Shown: positions 10,764 through 20,295, numbered from the stretch's first letter. The stretch: DNA of 64,000 nucleotides from Xanthomonas vesicatoria ATCC 35937 (GCF_001908725.1 NZ_CP018725.1:4836001-4900000); one strand, 5' to 3'. Made by a program: numbers and translations. Notes: generated from the letters alone by a model not told the origin.

Positions 10764-13289
10764 ATGACAAAGAAAAACAACCCCGATTCCGACCGGCCCA
10801 GCCGCCGCAAATCCGCCAGCCCAGGCGAGTCCACCACCGCCGAGCAGCAGAAACTGCCGGGCTGGATGCCGGACTTCCTGGTCCGCGCCGCGGCAGGTGC
10901 GTCTACCAAATCCGCCAACAAGCGCGCCGCGGCAAAAGCCTCGTCCGATCAGCCTGCGCCTCCGGCCGAGCCTGCTGCGCCGCGCGCGCCGCATCCACGC
11001 AAGAGTGGCCCGCCTGCGCCACCACCGGAACGTTTCCAGAAAGAAGCCGTCCAGGCTGTCGTCGACGCCGGATTCAAGGACCCCCATGCCGACCGCGAGG
11101 CGCTGCGTTATGCCGAGCCGATCGCCAGCCGCGAGGCCATCCTGCAGCTGCTGGAAGCCTGCGACGGCCCGCAGACCGCCGAAGAGATCGCCGAGCAGCT
11201 CGGCTTGAGCGACCGCATCGACGCGCTGGGCAAGCGCCTGGCCGCGATGGTGCGCGAAGCGCAGCTGGTGCAGAACCGCCGTGGCGGCTATGCGCCGGTG
11301 CAGCAGACCAGCCTGATCGCTGGCGTGGTGATCGCCAACCCGGAAGGCTTCGGTTTCCTCAAGCCCGATGAAGGTGGCGACGACCTGTTCCTGCCGCCGT
11401 TCGAAATGCGCAAGGTGATGCACGGCGACCGTGCATTGGCCAACGTGACCGGCATCGACCGCCGTGGCCGCCGCGAAGGCGCCATTGCGCGCGTGCTGGA
11501 ACGACGCATGTCGCGCATGATCGGGCGCTTCTTCTACGAGCACGGTGTGGCCTACGTCGACCCGGACGACAAGCGCGTGCAACGCAACGTGCAGATCGCC
11601 CCGGACGGCATTGGCGAGGCGCGCGAAGGCCAGCTGGTGGTGTGCGAACTGATCGCACCGCCGGATGCGCGCCGCCCGGCCATCGGCAAGATCATCGCGG
11701 TGTTGGGCGACAAGCTGACCCCGTCGCTGGTGGTGGAAATGGCCATCCACGGCCACGAACTGCCGCACGAATTTCCGCAGGAAGTGCTGGACGAAGCCGC
11801 CGCCGTGCCGTTGGTGGTCGAGCCGCAGATGATCGGTGGGCGTGTGGACCTGCGGCAGATGCCGCTGGTCACCATCGATGGCGAGGACGCCAAGGATTTC
11901 GACGATGCGGTGTATTGCGAACCCAATGCCGACGGTTTCCGTCTGGTGGTGGCGATCGCCGACGTGTCCAACTATGTGCGCCCCGGCACGCCGCTGGACG
12001 ACGAAGCGCAGAAGCGCGCCACCTCGGTGTATTTCCCCGGGTTTGTGGTGCCGATGCTGCCGGAGACCTTGTCCAACGGCATCTGCTCGCTGATGCCCAA
12101 GGTCGACCGCATGTGTTTCGTCTGCGACATGCAGGTGGGACGCGATGGCGAAGTGACCGGCTCGCGTTTCTACGAGGCGGTAATGAACTCGCACGCGCGC
12201 CTGACCTACAACCAGGTCTGGAAGGCGGTTGGCGAAGACGATGCCGATACCAAGGCGTTTATCGGCCCGTTGTTGCCGCAGGTGCAGCGTCTGCATCAGC
12301 TGTACAACGTATTGTCGAAGGCGCGCACGCATCGCGGTGCGATCGAATTCGAAACCTCCGAAGTGCGCTTCGTGCTCGACAATACCGGCGAGGTCACCCA
12401 GGCCGGTATGCTGGTGCGCAACGATGCGCACAAGCTGATCGAAGAATGCATGATCGCCGCCAACGTGGAAGCGGCGCGTTATCTGCTGAGCGTGCATGTG
12501 CCCGCACCGTACCGCGTGCACGAGCGCCCGCCGGAGAGCAAGTACGAAGACCTGCTGGAATTCCTCAAGGAATTCCAGCTCAGCCTGCCGGCGTGGAGCA
12601 AGGTGCGCCCGGGCGATTACACCAAGCTGTTGAAGAAGGTGCGCGCGCGCCCGGATGCGGCGCTGCTGGAATCGGTGCTGCTGCGCAGCCAGAGCCTGGC
12701 GGTGTATTCGCCCGACAACAACGGCCACTTCGGTCTGGCGCTGGAGGCGTATGCGCACTTCACCTCGCCGATTCGCCGCTACCCGGATCTGCTGGTGCAT
12801 CGCGCGATCAAGCACGCGCTGACCGGTGCCAGCCCGGAAAAATACATCTACACACCGCGGCAGATGGCGGCGCTGTCGCTGCAATGCTCCGAGCGTGGAC
12901 GCCGTGCCGATGAGGCCGAGCGCGAAGTGGACGAGCGTTATCGCGCCGCCTGGATGGAAAAGCATGTCGGCGGCCAGTTCGATGGCGTCATCAGCGGCGT
13001 GACCGGCTTCGGCCTGTTCGTGGAATTGACCCAGTCCAAGGTCAACGGCCTGGTGCATGTCACCCAGTTGCCGCAGGACTATTACCAGTTCGACCCGATC
13101 CGCAAAACGCTCAGCGGCGAGCGCCGTGGCCGTGAGTTCCGCCTAGGCGACCCGGTGCGCGTGCTGGTGCTCAAGGCCAGCATGGAGGAGCGCAAGATCG
13201 ACTTCCGTCTGGCAGAGGATGGTGCGCCTGCAGAGGCACCTCTACCGCCGCGTGAGAAGCCGGCCAAGCGCAAGAAAAAGTCGTATTGA
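10764..13289 (+). CDS. rnr: Ribonuclease R
   Basis: The 841-residue 3'-5' exoribonuclease degrades structured RNA, including rRNA, mRNA and tRNA fragments. Order: a Lys/Ala/Pro-rich N-terminal tail, a winged-helix domain (about 95-165), cold-shock domains, the RNB catalytic domain with metal-binding Asps in DAKDFDDAV (D375, D378, D380, D381), an S1 domain (from about 733, GVISGVTGFGLFVEL) and a Lys-rich C-terminal tail. Start is the ATG at 10764; the frame is open further upstream, but that would run into the tRNA gene. The N-terminal tail contains a 21-base stretch nearly identical to tRNA-Leu. Confidence 0.95.
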   Translation: MTKKNNPDSDRPSRRKSASPGESTTAEQQKLPGWMPDFLVRAAAGASTKSANKRAAAKASSDQPAPPAEPAAPRAPHPRKSGPPAPPPERFQKEAVQAVVDAGFKDPHADREALRYAEPIASREAILQLLEACDGPQTAEEIAEQLGLSDRIDALGKRLAAMVREAQLVQNRRGGYAPVQQTSLIAGVVIANPEGFGFLKPDEGGDDLFLPPFEMRKVMHGDRALANVTGIDRRGRREGAIARVLERRMSRMIGRFFYEHGVAYVDPDDKRVQRNVQIAPDGIGEAREGQLVVCELIAPPDARRPAIGKIIAVLGDKLTPSLVVEMAIHGHELPHEFPQEVLDEAAAVPLVVEPQMIGGRVDLRQMPLVTIDGEDAKDFDDAVYCEPNADGFRLVVAIADVSNYVRPGTPLDDEAQKRATSVYFPGFVVPMLPETLSNGICSLMPKVDRMCFVCDMQVGRDGEVTGSRFYEAVMNSHARLTYNQVWKAVGEDDADTKAFIGPLLPQVQRLHQLYNVLSKARTHRGAIEFETSEVRFVLDNTGEVTQAGMLVRNDAHKLIEECMIAANVEAARYLLSVHVPAPYRVHERPPESKYEDLLEFLKEFQLSLPAWSKVRPGDYTKLLKKVRARPDAALLESVLLRSQSLAVYSPDNNGHFGLALEAYAHFTSPIRRYPDLLVHRAIKHALTGASPEKYIYTPRQMAALSLQCSERGRRADEAEREVDERYRAAWMEKHVGGQFDGVISGVTGFGLFVELTQSKVNGLVHVTQLPQDYYQFDPIRKTLSGERRGREFRLGDPVRVLVLKASMEERKIDFRLAEDGAPAEAPLPPREKPAKRKKKSY

Positions 13290-13414
13290 GGTACACGGCA
13301 TTGCGGGCGGCCCCATGGCCGCCCGTCGCGTTGAGTCGGTAAGTGCGTAGTGAGTGCCGCCGCGTGCCGTGATGACGTGGTGGCTTGCATAACACGCTGA
13401 CTGCGAGGCAACAA

Positions 13415-13891
13415 ATGATGGGCGCATCTTCCGAGTACAGCGGCGGCTGCCAGTGCGGCGCGGTGCGCTTTCATGTGCGCGGCGTCCTGGATCATGCATC
13501 GATCTGTCACTGCCGCATGTGTCAGAAAGCCTTCGGTGCCTATTACGCTCCGTTGGTGTCAGTGCGTGGCGCCGAGTTCCGCTGGACCCGCGGGGCGCCC
13601 AAGCGGTTTGCGTCGTCGACGGTGGTACAGCGCGGTTTTTGCGTCGAGTGCGGTACGCCGTTGACCTATGAAGCGCCCGATGGCGTGGCTATCGCCGCTG
13701 GTGCATTCGATACGCCAGAGCAGTTGCCCCCGCACATCCAGTATGGGCTGGAGCGCAAGTTGCCGTTCGTCGATCACCTGGCGCAACTGCCGACACGCCC
13801 GAGCGAGGACGACGCGGCTGCGTTGGCGTTTCAGGCCGCGCTCGTATCGCATCAGCATCCGGATCACGACACCGAGCGGTGGCCGGTGTAA
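13415..13891 (+). CDS. Gfa/CENP-V family zinc protein
   Basis: The product of about 158 residues belongs to the glutathione-dependent formaldehyde-activating (Gfa)/CENP-V family. The zinc-binding cysteines are visible as GGCQCGAVRF, CHCRMCQKAFGA and GFCVECGTPL. Despite the family name, most bacterial members have no proven glutathione or formaldehyde chemistry, so role is open. Start ATG 13415 follows a GAGG site; ATG 13418 is possible. It separates rnr from rlmB, which are adjacent in many gammaproteobacteria. Confidence 0.85.
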   Translation: MMGASSEYSGGCQCGAVRFHVRGVLDHASICHCRMCQKAFGAYYAPLVSVRGAEFRWTRGAPKRFASSTVVQRGFCVECGTPLTYEAPDGVAIAAGAFDTPEQLPPHIQYGLERKLPFVDHLAQLPTRPSEDDAAALAFQAALVSHQHPDHDTERWPV

Positions 13892-14199
13892 GCGACAAGC
13901 GACCTCACCCTGCAGGTAATCGATGTCGTCCATCAGACTGATGGCGGCGCGTTGCGGCGTGCTACCGATGTAGGCGAGACAAGCGTCAACCGCCGGTCCC
14001 ACGCTGCCACGCGGTGCAAAGACATCCGGTACCGGAGACGGTTGCGGCGTGCGCACCATCGCCAGCGTCACCTGACTCCCGCAGGCGACGCGGCACTGCT
14101 GCAGACCGTTGCCGAATTTCTCGGTGATCCATGCGTCGGCCGTGACGTAGCAGGCCGCAGGCCCTACCATTCCCTCTCATTTCTTCGTATGCCCGCGCA
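13892..14199. other. 308-bp gap before rlmB; possible antisense open frame
   Basis: No plus-strand gene is evident. The minus strand has an open frame from 14170 that runs antisense into the Gfa gene (to 13559). Its first 90 or so residues have a plausible, non-repetitive composition, but I recognise no family and its latter half is a shadow of the Gfa gene. Confidence 0.4.
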
Positions 14200-14949
14200 A
14201 TGAGCAAGCAAAACCAGTGGATCGTCGGCGTCAACGCTGTTGCCTCGTCCGTCGAGAACGACGCCGACAACGTGCGCGAGGTCCTGATCGAGGCCGGTAG
14301 CAAGAACCCGCGTCTGACCGAGATCGAAGAGCAGGCGCGCCGCAAGGGGATCGACGTGCGCCGGGTCAATACCCAGGCGCTGGACGGTGTCGGCGGGCAG
14401 GTGCGCCACCAAGGCGTTGCTGCGCGCTACGCCGCCGCGCGCCTGTGGGCCGAGAACGAGCTGGAAGGCCTGGTCGACGCCGCACAAGGCCGCGCGCTGG
14501 TGCTGGTACTCGATGGCGTGCAAGACCCGCACAATCTCGGCGCCTGCCTGCGGAGTGCCGCGGCTGCGGGCGTGACCGCGGTAGTCATCCCCAAGGACAA
14601 GTCGGCCACGGTGAATGCCACCGTGCGCAAGACCTCGGCCGGCGCCGCCGACCGCATCCCGGTGGTGGCGGTGACCAATCTGGCGCGCTGCCTGCGCGAC
14701 CTGCAGAAGCAGGGCGTATGGCTGTATGGCCTGGCTGGCGAGGCCGAGGCGTCGTTGTACAGCGTGGACCTGCGTGGCAATGTCGGGCTGGTGCTCGGTG
14801 GCGAGTCCGATGGCCTGCGTCGCCTGACGCGCGAACATTGCGATGGCCTGGTCAAGATTCCGATGCCCGGCGACATCGAAAGCCTCAATGTGTCAGTCGC
14901 CACCGGCGTGACCCTGTTCGAGGCCGTGCGCCAGCGATTGGGCGCCTGA
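14200..14949 (+). CDS. rlmB: 23S rRNA (guanosine-2251-2'-O)-methyltransferase
   Basis: This SpoU-family methyltransferase of 249 residues has the N-terminal RNA-binding substrate domain (starting IVGVNAVASSVEND) and the trefoil-knot SAM domain. The three SpoU motifs are visible: LDGVQDPHNLGACLRSA, LVLGGESDGLRRL and IPMPGDIESLNVSVATGV. It methylates the ribose of G2251 in the peptidyl-transferase P loop. The start ATG 14200 gives the usual family length. An rnr-rlmB pairing is common; here a Gfa gene and a 308-bp gap intervene. Confidence 0.93.
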   Translation: MSKQNQWIVGVNAVASSVENDADNVREVLIEAGSKNPRLTEIEEQARRKGIDVRRVNTQALDGVGGQVRHQGVAARYAAARLWAENELEGLVDAAQGRALVLVLDGVQDPHNLGACLRSAAAAGVTAVVIPKDKSATVNATVRKTSAGAADRIPVVAVTNLARCLRDLQKQGVWLYGLAGEAEASLYSVDLRGNVGLVLGGESDGLRRLTREHCDGLVKIPMPGDIESLNVSVATGVTLFEAVRQRLGA

Positions 14950-15184
14950 TTAAGGCGTAGTGAGGCGTGCGATCGGTCGCTGCCTCGGGCAAGCGATGGG
15001 TGTACTGCGCGACGCCGTGCCCCGGCAATCCGCGCAGATGGTGGTGCATTGCTCGGTGAGCCGGTGCAACCGATGGCGAGCAAACCGCCGTCGCAGCAGG
15101 GATTTGGCGCCAGCTAGCATGATCGCTCAGCGCCGGAGCAGCTTTTTGCCTACCATATCGTCAGTGAATGGCGTGTCGTGACTG

Positions 15185-18100
15185 ATGAAACTTGGGGTGG
15201 GCGCCTGCGGAAGGGGCGAGAACGGGCGCGCCGGTTCGGCGTCAGCACGACGACATGGGCAGTGGTGGCTGAGCGCTGGCGTTTGCATGCTGCTGGCGCT
15301 GTGCTCGCTGGCGGCGCTTGCCGCACCCGCCGGAACTGCCCAACTACGCGATTACGCCATCGACAGCTGGAGTTCGCGTAGCGGCCTGCCGCATAACTCG
15401 CTGCGCGATATCGCCCAGACCCATGATGGCTATTTGTGGTTCGCCACCTGGGAAGGGTTGGTGCGCTACAACGGCCTGGAATTCAGCGTCATCGACCGCA
15501 GCACGCGCCCGGGCGTGCCCGATAACGGCGTCGGCGCCTTGTACGTGGATCGCGATGGCGCGCTGTGGCTGAGCGATGCGCGCGGCAATCTGGTGCGTCA
15601 CGGCGCCGATGGCCAGTGGCGGCAGTGGCAACGCAAGGGCCAGTGGCCGCAGGCATTGATCCATGCGATGACGATGGATGCGGACGGTCGGATGTGGCTG
15701 CTGTTCGAAGGTCACGGGCTGGGTTGTCTATGGCCGGATGGGCGCTTCGACTATTTTCCGCCGCGCGATGGCGTGCCGCTGCAGAGCAGCTTTCCGCGCA
15801 TGTTGTTCGACGGCCAGGGCCGGTTGCTGATTGGCACGCTGGACGGGCTGATCTATCGCGAACCTGACGGGCGCATGCATCGTGCGCCGGCGTCGTTCGG
15901 CCTGCCACCGGGCCTGGCGTGGCCGTATCGCGCTCCGGATGGCACGGTGTGGGTGGTCGCAGGCGAGCAGCTGTATCGCCTGCACGACGAGCGCGCCGAG
16001 CTGGTGCATCGGCTGCCGGGGCAGGGCCACTTCACCGCGATGCTGCAGGATCGCAATGGCGATCTGTGGCTGGGCAGCGAAAACCAGGGTCTGCTGCGGA
16101 TCGGCAGCCACGGCGTGGAGCATTTGCCGGCGGGCCGCAGCCTGCCCACCGGGCGCATCGTCAGCCTGCGCGAAGATGCGGAAGGCAGCATTTGGGTCGG
16201 TGCCAATGGCGGGCTGTTCCGCTTGCGCGAGACCTTGTTCAGCAGCTACAGCCAGCGCGACGGGTTGAGTGGCGACTATGCCCGCGCCGTGCTCGAAGAT
16301 CGGGATGGCAGTCTGTGGATCGCCACCACCGCCGGCCTGGACCGCCTGCTGCCGGACGGCCGGATCGTGCCGGTCCCCGTCGCCACGCCGTCGGGACGTC
16401 GGCTGTCGGTGCTCAGTCTTGCGCTGGATCGGCACGGCGACCTGTGGGTGGGTACCTATGCTGATGGGGTTTTCGTCCTGCGCGATGGTCGCGTGCTGCA
16501 GCACTATGGTGAGGCCGACGGCATCCCCAGCGGCCATATCCGCGCCATCGTGATCGATGCGCACGATGCGGTGTGGCTGGCCACGCAGCGCGGCGTGGTG
16601 CGGCTACTGGATGGCAAGCGCGTGCCGATGACGATCGAGGGCTTGCCCGATGGCGTGATCACCGCCTTGGCCAGCATCGATGGCGCGCTGTGGATCGGCT
16701 CGGTGGATGGCGCGGCGGTGTTGCGCGATGGCAAGCTGCAGCAGCTGGACCTGGAACGCCTGGGTGGCGCGCGCAGCGTGTTCGGCTTCCAGCCGATCGG
16801 CGATGCGGTGTGGATCTCCACCGATCGGGGTCTGTACCGGGTGCGCGGCGGCACGCTCGCACGCGTGGGCCTGGAGCAGGGCATGCCGGTGGACACGGTG
16901 TTCCAGCTCGTCGATGACCGACTAGGCAACGCGTGGATCAGCAGCAATCGCGGCGTGCTGCGCACCGAATTTGCCGCGCTCGATGCGGTGGCCGATGGCC
17001 GCGGCCGGCTTGCCATCGAGCGCTATGGCGAGATCGATGGCATGGGCAACGCGCAGGCCAACGGCAGCTCCGGCCCCAGCATGATCGAACGTGCCGATGG
17101 CACGCTGTGGGTGGTCACCGCCGGCGGCGTGAGCACGGTGGACCCTGCGCGCCTGAGGCGTTTCCGCGAGCGCCGCCCGCCCCCGCCGCTGATCGAAAAC
17201 GTGCAACAGGACGGCCGCCCGCTGGCCTGGCGGCAACGGGCACAACTACCGGGCGGTTACCGGCTCAACGTCTCCTATGTGGGCATGAGTTTCCTGATGT
17301 CAGAGCGTATCGAATACCGAACGCGTCTGGACGGCCTGGATAATGTGTGGATCGCGCGTGGCCGGCAGCGCAGCGTGGAATTCATCGGGCTGCCACCGGG
17401 GCACTACACCTTGCGCGTGGCCGCCCGCCACCCAGGCGGTGCATGGAGCCCGCAGGAGGCGCGCTGGACCTTCGATGTACTTCCGCTGTGGTGGCAACGC
17501 CACGACGTACGGTTTGCCGCGGTGCTGGCCGCGATTCTCGCGTTGGCGCTGCTGTACCGGGCGCTGCTGCATCGCTACAGGACCCACAACGCCCGCCTGG
17601 CCGAACTGGTGCGCAAGCGCACGCAGGATCTGCAGCTGCAGGCGCAGCGCCTGCTGCAGGCCAATCAGGAAAAGAGTGAGTTGCTGACGCGCCTGCGCAT
17701 CAAGTCCGACGTGTTCGAACGTCAGGCGCACGAGGATGCGCTGACCGGGTTACCCAATCGTCGCCACTTTGACGAGGCGCTGGCGCGCGACATCAGCCGC
17801 GCACGTCGCAGTGGCCGGCCGTTGGTGCTGGCGATCCTGGACATCGATCATTTCAAGCGCATCAACGACCGCTACTCCCACGCCATTGGCGATGCGGTGC
17901 TGCACGATGTCGGCGAGCTGCTTACTGCAGCGGCGCGTACCTCGGATTTGCCAGCGCGGCTGGGCGGCGAAGAATTCGCGCTGCTGTTGGCCGACACCTC
18001 GCTGAGCGATGCACAGGTATTGTGCGAGCGCATTCGCATGCTGTTCCATGCGCGAGCCGACTGGGGTGACGTGGAAGGGTTGCAGGTGACCTTCAGCGCC

Positions 18101-18265
18101 GGCCTGGCCGAGCTACGCGACGACGACAACGGCTCATCACTGATGCAGCGCGCCGATCACGCGTTGTACCAAGCCAAGAGCGCAGGGCGCGACCGGATCT
18201 GTGTGGGTAGGTGCTGGGAATCGGGAGTCGGGAGTCGGGAGTGGGGAATCGTAAAAGCGCGGTAG
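15185..18265 (+). CDS. Periplasmic beta-propeller sensor diguanylate cyclase
   Basis: The 1026-residue membrane protein has an N-terminal signal/anchor (hydrophobic VCMLLALCSLAALAAP), a long periplasmic region of two-component-regulator propeller repeats (repeated DGxLWxG-type blocks, about 55-650) and a Y_Y_Y domain. One transmembrane helix (about 775-797) and a short coiled coil lead to a GGDEF domain. The active site is GGEEF at 927-931, and the RxxD inhibitory site (RTSD, 918-921) lies exactly five residues before it. So it should make c-di-GMP, with product inhibition, in response to an unknown periplasmic ligand. The last 18 or so residues (RCWESGVGSREWG...) are encoded by a heptamer repeat. 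Confidence 0.9.
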   Translation: MKLGVGACGRGENGRAGSASARRHGQWWLSAGVCMLLALCSLAALAAPAGTAQLRDYAIDSWSSRSGLPHNSLRDIAQTHDGYLWFATWEGLVRYNGLEFSVIDRSTRPGVPDNGVGALYVDRDGALWLSDARGNLVRHGADGQWRQWQRKGQWPQALIHAMTMDADGRMWLLFEGHGLGCLWPDGRFDYFPPRDGVPLQSSFPRMLFDGQGRLLIGTLDGLIYREPDGRMHRAPASFGLPPGLAWPYRAPDGTVWVVAGEQLYRLHDERAELVHRLPGQGHFTAMLQDRNGDLWLGSENQGLLRIGSHGVEHLPAGRSLPTGRIVSLREDAEGSIWVGANGGLFRLRETLFSSYSQRDGLSGDYARAVLEDRDGSLWIATTAGLDRLLPDGRIVPVPVATPSGRRLSVLSLALDRHGDLWVGTYADGVFVLRDGRVLQHYGEADGIPSGHIRAIVIDAHDAVWLATQRGVVRLLDGKRVPMTIEGLPDGVITALASIDGALWIGSVDGAAVLRDGKLQQLDLERLGGARSVFGFQPIGDAVWISTDRGLYRVRGGTLARVGLEQGMPVDTVFQLVDDRLGNAWISSNRGVLRTEFAALDAVADGRGRLAIERYGEIDGMGNAQANGSSGPSMIERADGTLWVVTAGGVSTVDPARLRRFRERRPPPPLIENVQQDGRPLAWRQRAQLPGGYRLNVSYVGMSFLMSERIEYRTRLDGLDNVWIARGRQRSVEFIGLPPGHYTLRVAARHPGGAWSPQEARWTFDVLPLWWQRHDVRFAAVLAAILALALLYRALLHRYRTHNARLAELVRKRTQDLQLQAQRLLQANQEKSELLTRLRIKSDVFERQAHEDALTGLPNRRHFDEALARDISRARRSGRPLVLAILDIDHFKRINDRYSHAIGDAVLHDVGELLTAAARTSDLPARLGGEEFALLLADTSLSDAQVLCERIRMLFHARADWGDVEGLQVTFSAGLAELRDDDNGSSLMQRADHALYQAKSAGRDRICVGRCWESGVGSREWGIVKAR

Positions 18266-18436
18266 CTGGTGCTTTTCTCTACTGCAGGGCGCTCGGCAAT
18301 ACGAAGTCCCCAATGTCATGCCAGGGCACGGCTCCACGTGTTGATGTGGTGAGCTGCAACTGCTCTGTTGCGGCCGCACCCGGAGATCTTTCAATCGCGC
18401 ACATGCCGCGCTCTTGCCAATCCCCAATCCCGAGCC
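18216..18436. repeat. Heptamer fold-back repeat between the cyclase gene and rnt
   Basis: A G-rich arm (18216-18250: GGGAATC, GGGAGTC, GGGAGTC, GGGAGTG, GGGAATC) supplies the tail of the cyclase gene. A C-rich arm (18417-18436, CCAATCCCCAATCCCGAGCC) touches the rnt stop codon. The inner edge of the left arm, read on the minus strand, is GCTTTTACGATTCCC, matching other copies. Confidence 0.75.
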
Positions 18437-19077
18437 TAAACCGGCCCTGGCCAGGCATTGGCGATCGTGCAGAACAGCCGCGCGGTTTGCTCGGTGTCGT
18501 AGACCGCGCTGTGCGCATCGGCGGCGTTCCAGTCCAGGCCGGCCGCCTGCGCGGCGCGTGCCAGCACGGTCTGCCCATACGCCACGCCCGCAAGGGTCAC
18601 CGTATCGAACACGCTGAAGGGATGAAACGGATTACGTTTATGCCCCACGCGTGCAACCGCGGCATTGAGGAAGTTCAAATCGAAATGCGCGTTATGCCCG
18701 ACCAGGATGGCGCGCTGGCATCCGTACTTCTTCACCGCAGCGCGCACTGGTGCGAATACATGGTCCAGCGCGTCCTTTTCCTGTTTGGCGAAACGGAACG
18801 GGTGATCGAGCACGATGCCGGTGATTTCCAACGACTTGGGGTCGATCTCCAGGCCCGGTGCCGGCACTAGATGCGCGCTGGCGGTTTCGCCGGGGAAAAA
18901 CCGCCCGTCGGCATCCATCTCGATCGGCACGCAGGCGATTTCCAGCAGGGCGTGCTTGTTCCAGTCGAACCCTCCGGTTTCCACGTCCACCACCACGGGC
19001 AGATAGCCGCGGAAACGCCGCGACATGGGCAAAAAGGAAGGGGCAGGATGGGGATCGACCGGTTCGTTCATCTGCAT
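18436..19077 (-). CDS. rnt: Ribonuclease T
   Basis: The 213-residue DEDDh exonuclease trims 3' ends of tRNAs and other stable RNAs. Visible motifs are VVVDVETGG (D31, E33), [10 protein letters not shown] and the Exo III region [16 protein letters not shown] with His and Asp. Length matches RNase T of other gammaproteobacteria. The start at 19077 has a nearby alternative Met (about residue 18). An IS3-type element ends 37 bp upstream, so the native promoter has probably been displaced. Confidence 0.92.
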   Translation of the reverse strand: MQMNEPVDPHPAPSFLPMSRRFRGYLPVVVDVETGGFDWNKHALLEIACVPIEMDADGRFFPGETASAHLVPAPGLEIDPKSLEITGIVLDHPFRFAKQEKDALDHVFAPVRAAVKKYGCQRAILVGHNAHFDLNFLNAAVARVGHKRNPFHPFSVFDTVTLAGVAYGQTVLARAAQAAGLDWNAADAHSAVYDTEQTARLFCTIANAWPGPV

Positions 19078-19145
19078 AGCCTAGCAGGTCGCACCTGGGC
19101 CCGATCGGTGCACCTGAGCCACCCCCGATTTCTCGGACAGGTTAA

Positions 19146-20005
19146 TTAGGGAACAACAGCCATCTTCTCGAACTCGGCCGGCGAGCGATAGCCCAGCGCA
19201 CTGTGCAACCGCTGCCGGTTGTAGAACACTTCGATGTACTCGAACACTTTCCCGCGCGCTTCGTCGAGACTGGCGAAGCGCTCGTGGTGCGTCAGTTCCT
19301 GTTTGAGCGAACTGAAGAAGCTCTCCATCACCGCATTGTCGTAAGGCATGCCCTTGCGGCTCATGCTTGCGACCAGCCCAGCTTCTTGCAACTGCCGCTG
19401 ATATGCACCGCTGGTGTATTGCGTGCCCTGGTCACTATGGTGGATTGCGCCCTGCGCTGGCCGTCGCGGTGCAACGCCATGGCCAGCGCAGCGCTGGCCA
19501 ACGCCTGATCGGCCCGCTGGCCCATCGCCCAGCCCGCGATCTGCCGGCTGTGCATGTCTAGAACTGCCGCCAGGTACAACCAGCCCATCCGGGTCGGGAT
19601 GAAGGTGATGTCCGCCACCCACACCCGATCTGGCCCCGGACTGACGAACGGCCATGCCAGCCGGTTAGGCGCTACCGCCGCACGCTGGTATGTGCTGCGC
19701 GTGCGCAGATAGCGTTGTCGCCGTTTGGTGCGGATCGCATGTGCCTGCCGCAGGCGCCGCACCCGATGCCGGCCGCATGTCTCACCTTGCTGACGCAACG
19801 CGCGCCACAGGCGCTCGCTGCCATACGCCTGGCGGGTTTGTGCGTGCAACTGCTCGATCCGCTGCAATAGCCGGGCATTCTCCTGTGCGCGTGGCCCCGG
19901 ACGGCGAGCGCACCACGCGTAATAGCCGCTGGGCGACACGCCCAACGCATGGCAGAGCCAACGCACCCGGTAACCCCGCTGATCTCGGATCCAGGCGTAC
20001 TTCAC
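19146..20005 (-). pseudogene. IS3 transposase orfB (DDE integrase domain), frameshifted
   Basis: OrfB begins at GTG 20005, overlapping the orfA stop. It has the integrase-core blocks RVWVADITFIP (first Asp) and LDMHSRQIAGWAMG (second Asp). Near 19450-19475 the frame changes. The downstream part (HHSDQGTQYTSG, then NAVMESFFSSLKQE with the catalytic Glu, then YNRQRLHSALGYRSP) continues in another frame to 19146. A single-base indel inside the DDE domain therefore separates the second Asp from the Glu. This is not the programmed IS3 frameshift, which lies at the orfA/orfB overlap. Confidence 0.9.
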
Positions 20006-20295
20006 GGTAGCTCCCGCGCAAAGTACGCCGCCGCTTTTTTTAGGATCTCGTTCTCTTGGCGCAGCCGCTCGTTCTCGCGCTGCAGCTTGGCCAGTTCATC
20101 CGGGTTGGCCTTGGGCCGGCCACTGCCGCCAAAGGCGCCAGCGCCCTTCGCATCGAGATCCGTGGCCCACTTGTAGAGCCGGTTGCGCGGGATGGCTAAC
20201 CCCCGCGCGATCATGGCCGCTGGCCGATCTCCCGCCTTGAGCAACCGCACTGCTTCCCGCTTGAACTCCGCTGTAAACCGCTGCCGCTTCTGCAT
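20002..20295 (-). CDS. IS3 transposase orfA (helix-turn-helix protein)
   Basis: The 97-residue protein has the HTH of IS3/IS150-type OrfA (KRQRFTAEFKREAVRLL, then MIARGLAIPRNRLYKW) and a C-terminal leucine-zipper-like segment (LAKLQRENERLRQENEILKK). The AAAAAAAG run at 20035-20041 allows a -1 shift that leads without a stop into orfB, which would give the OrfAB transposase in an intact copy. It overlaps orfB by 4 bp. Confidence 0.92.
   Translation of the reverse strand: MQKRQRFTAEFKREAVRLLKAGDRPAAMIARGLAIPRNRLYKWATDLDAKGAGAFGGSGRPKANPDELAKLQRENERLRQENEILKKAAAYFARELP

Noticed and set aside
10689..13058. Long minus-strand open frame of 789 codons antisense to rnr
   Set aside because: The composition (His/Gln/Ala/Arg-rich) is typical of the antisense of GC-rich genes, and rnr on the plus strand has all family motifs.
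20035..20041. A7 run as the damaging frameshift of the transposase
   Set aside because: It is the expected programmed -1 site for OrfAB fusion; the harmful shift is further on, within orfB.
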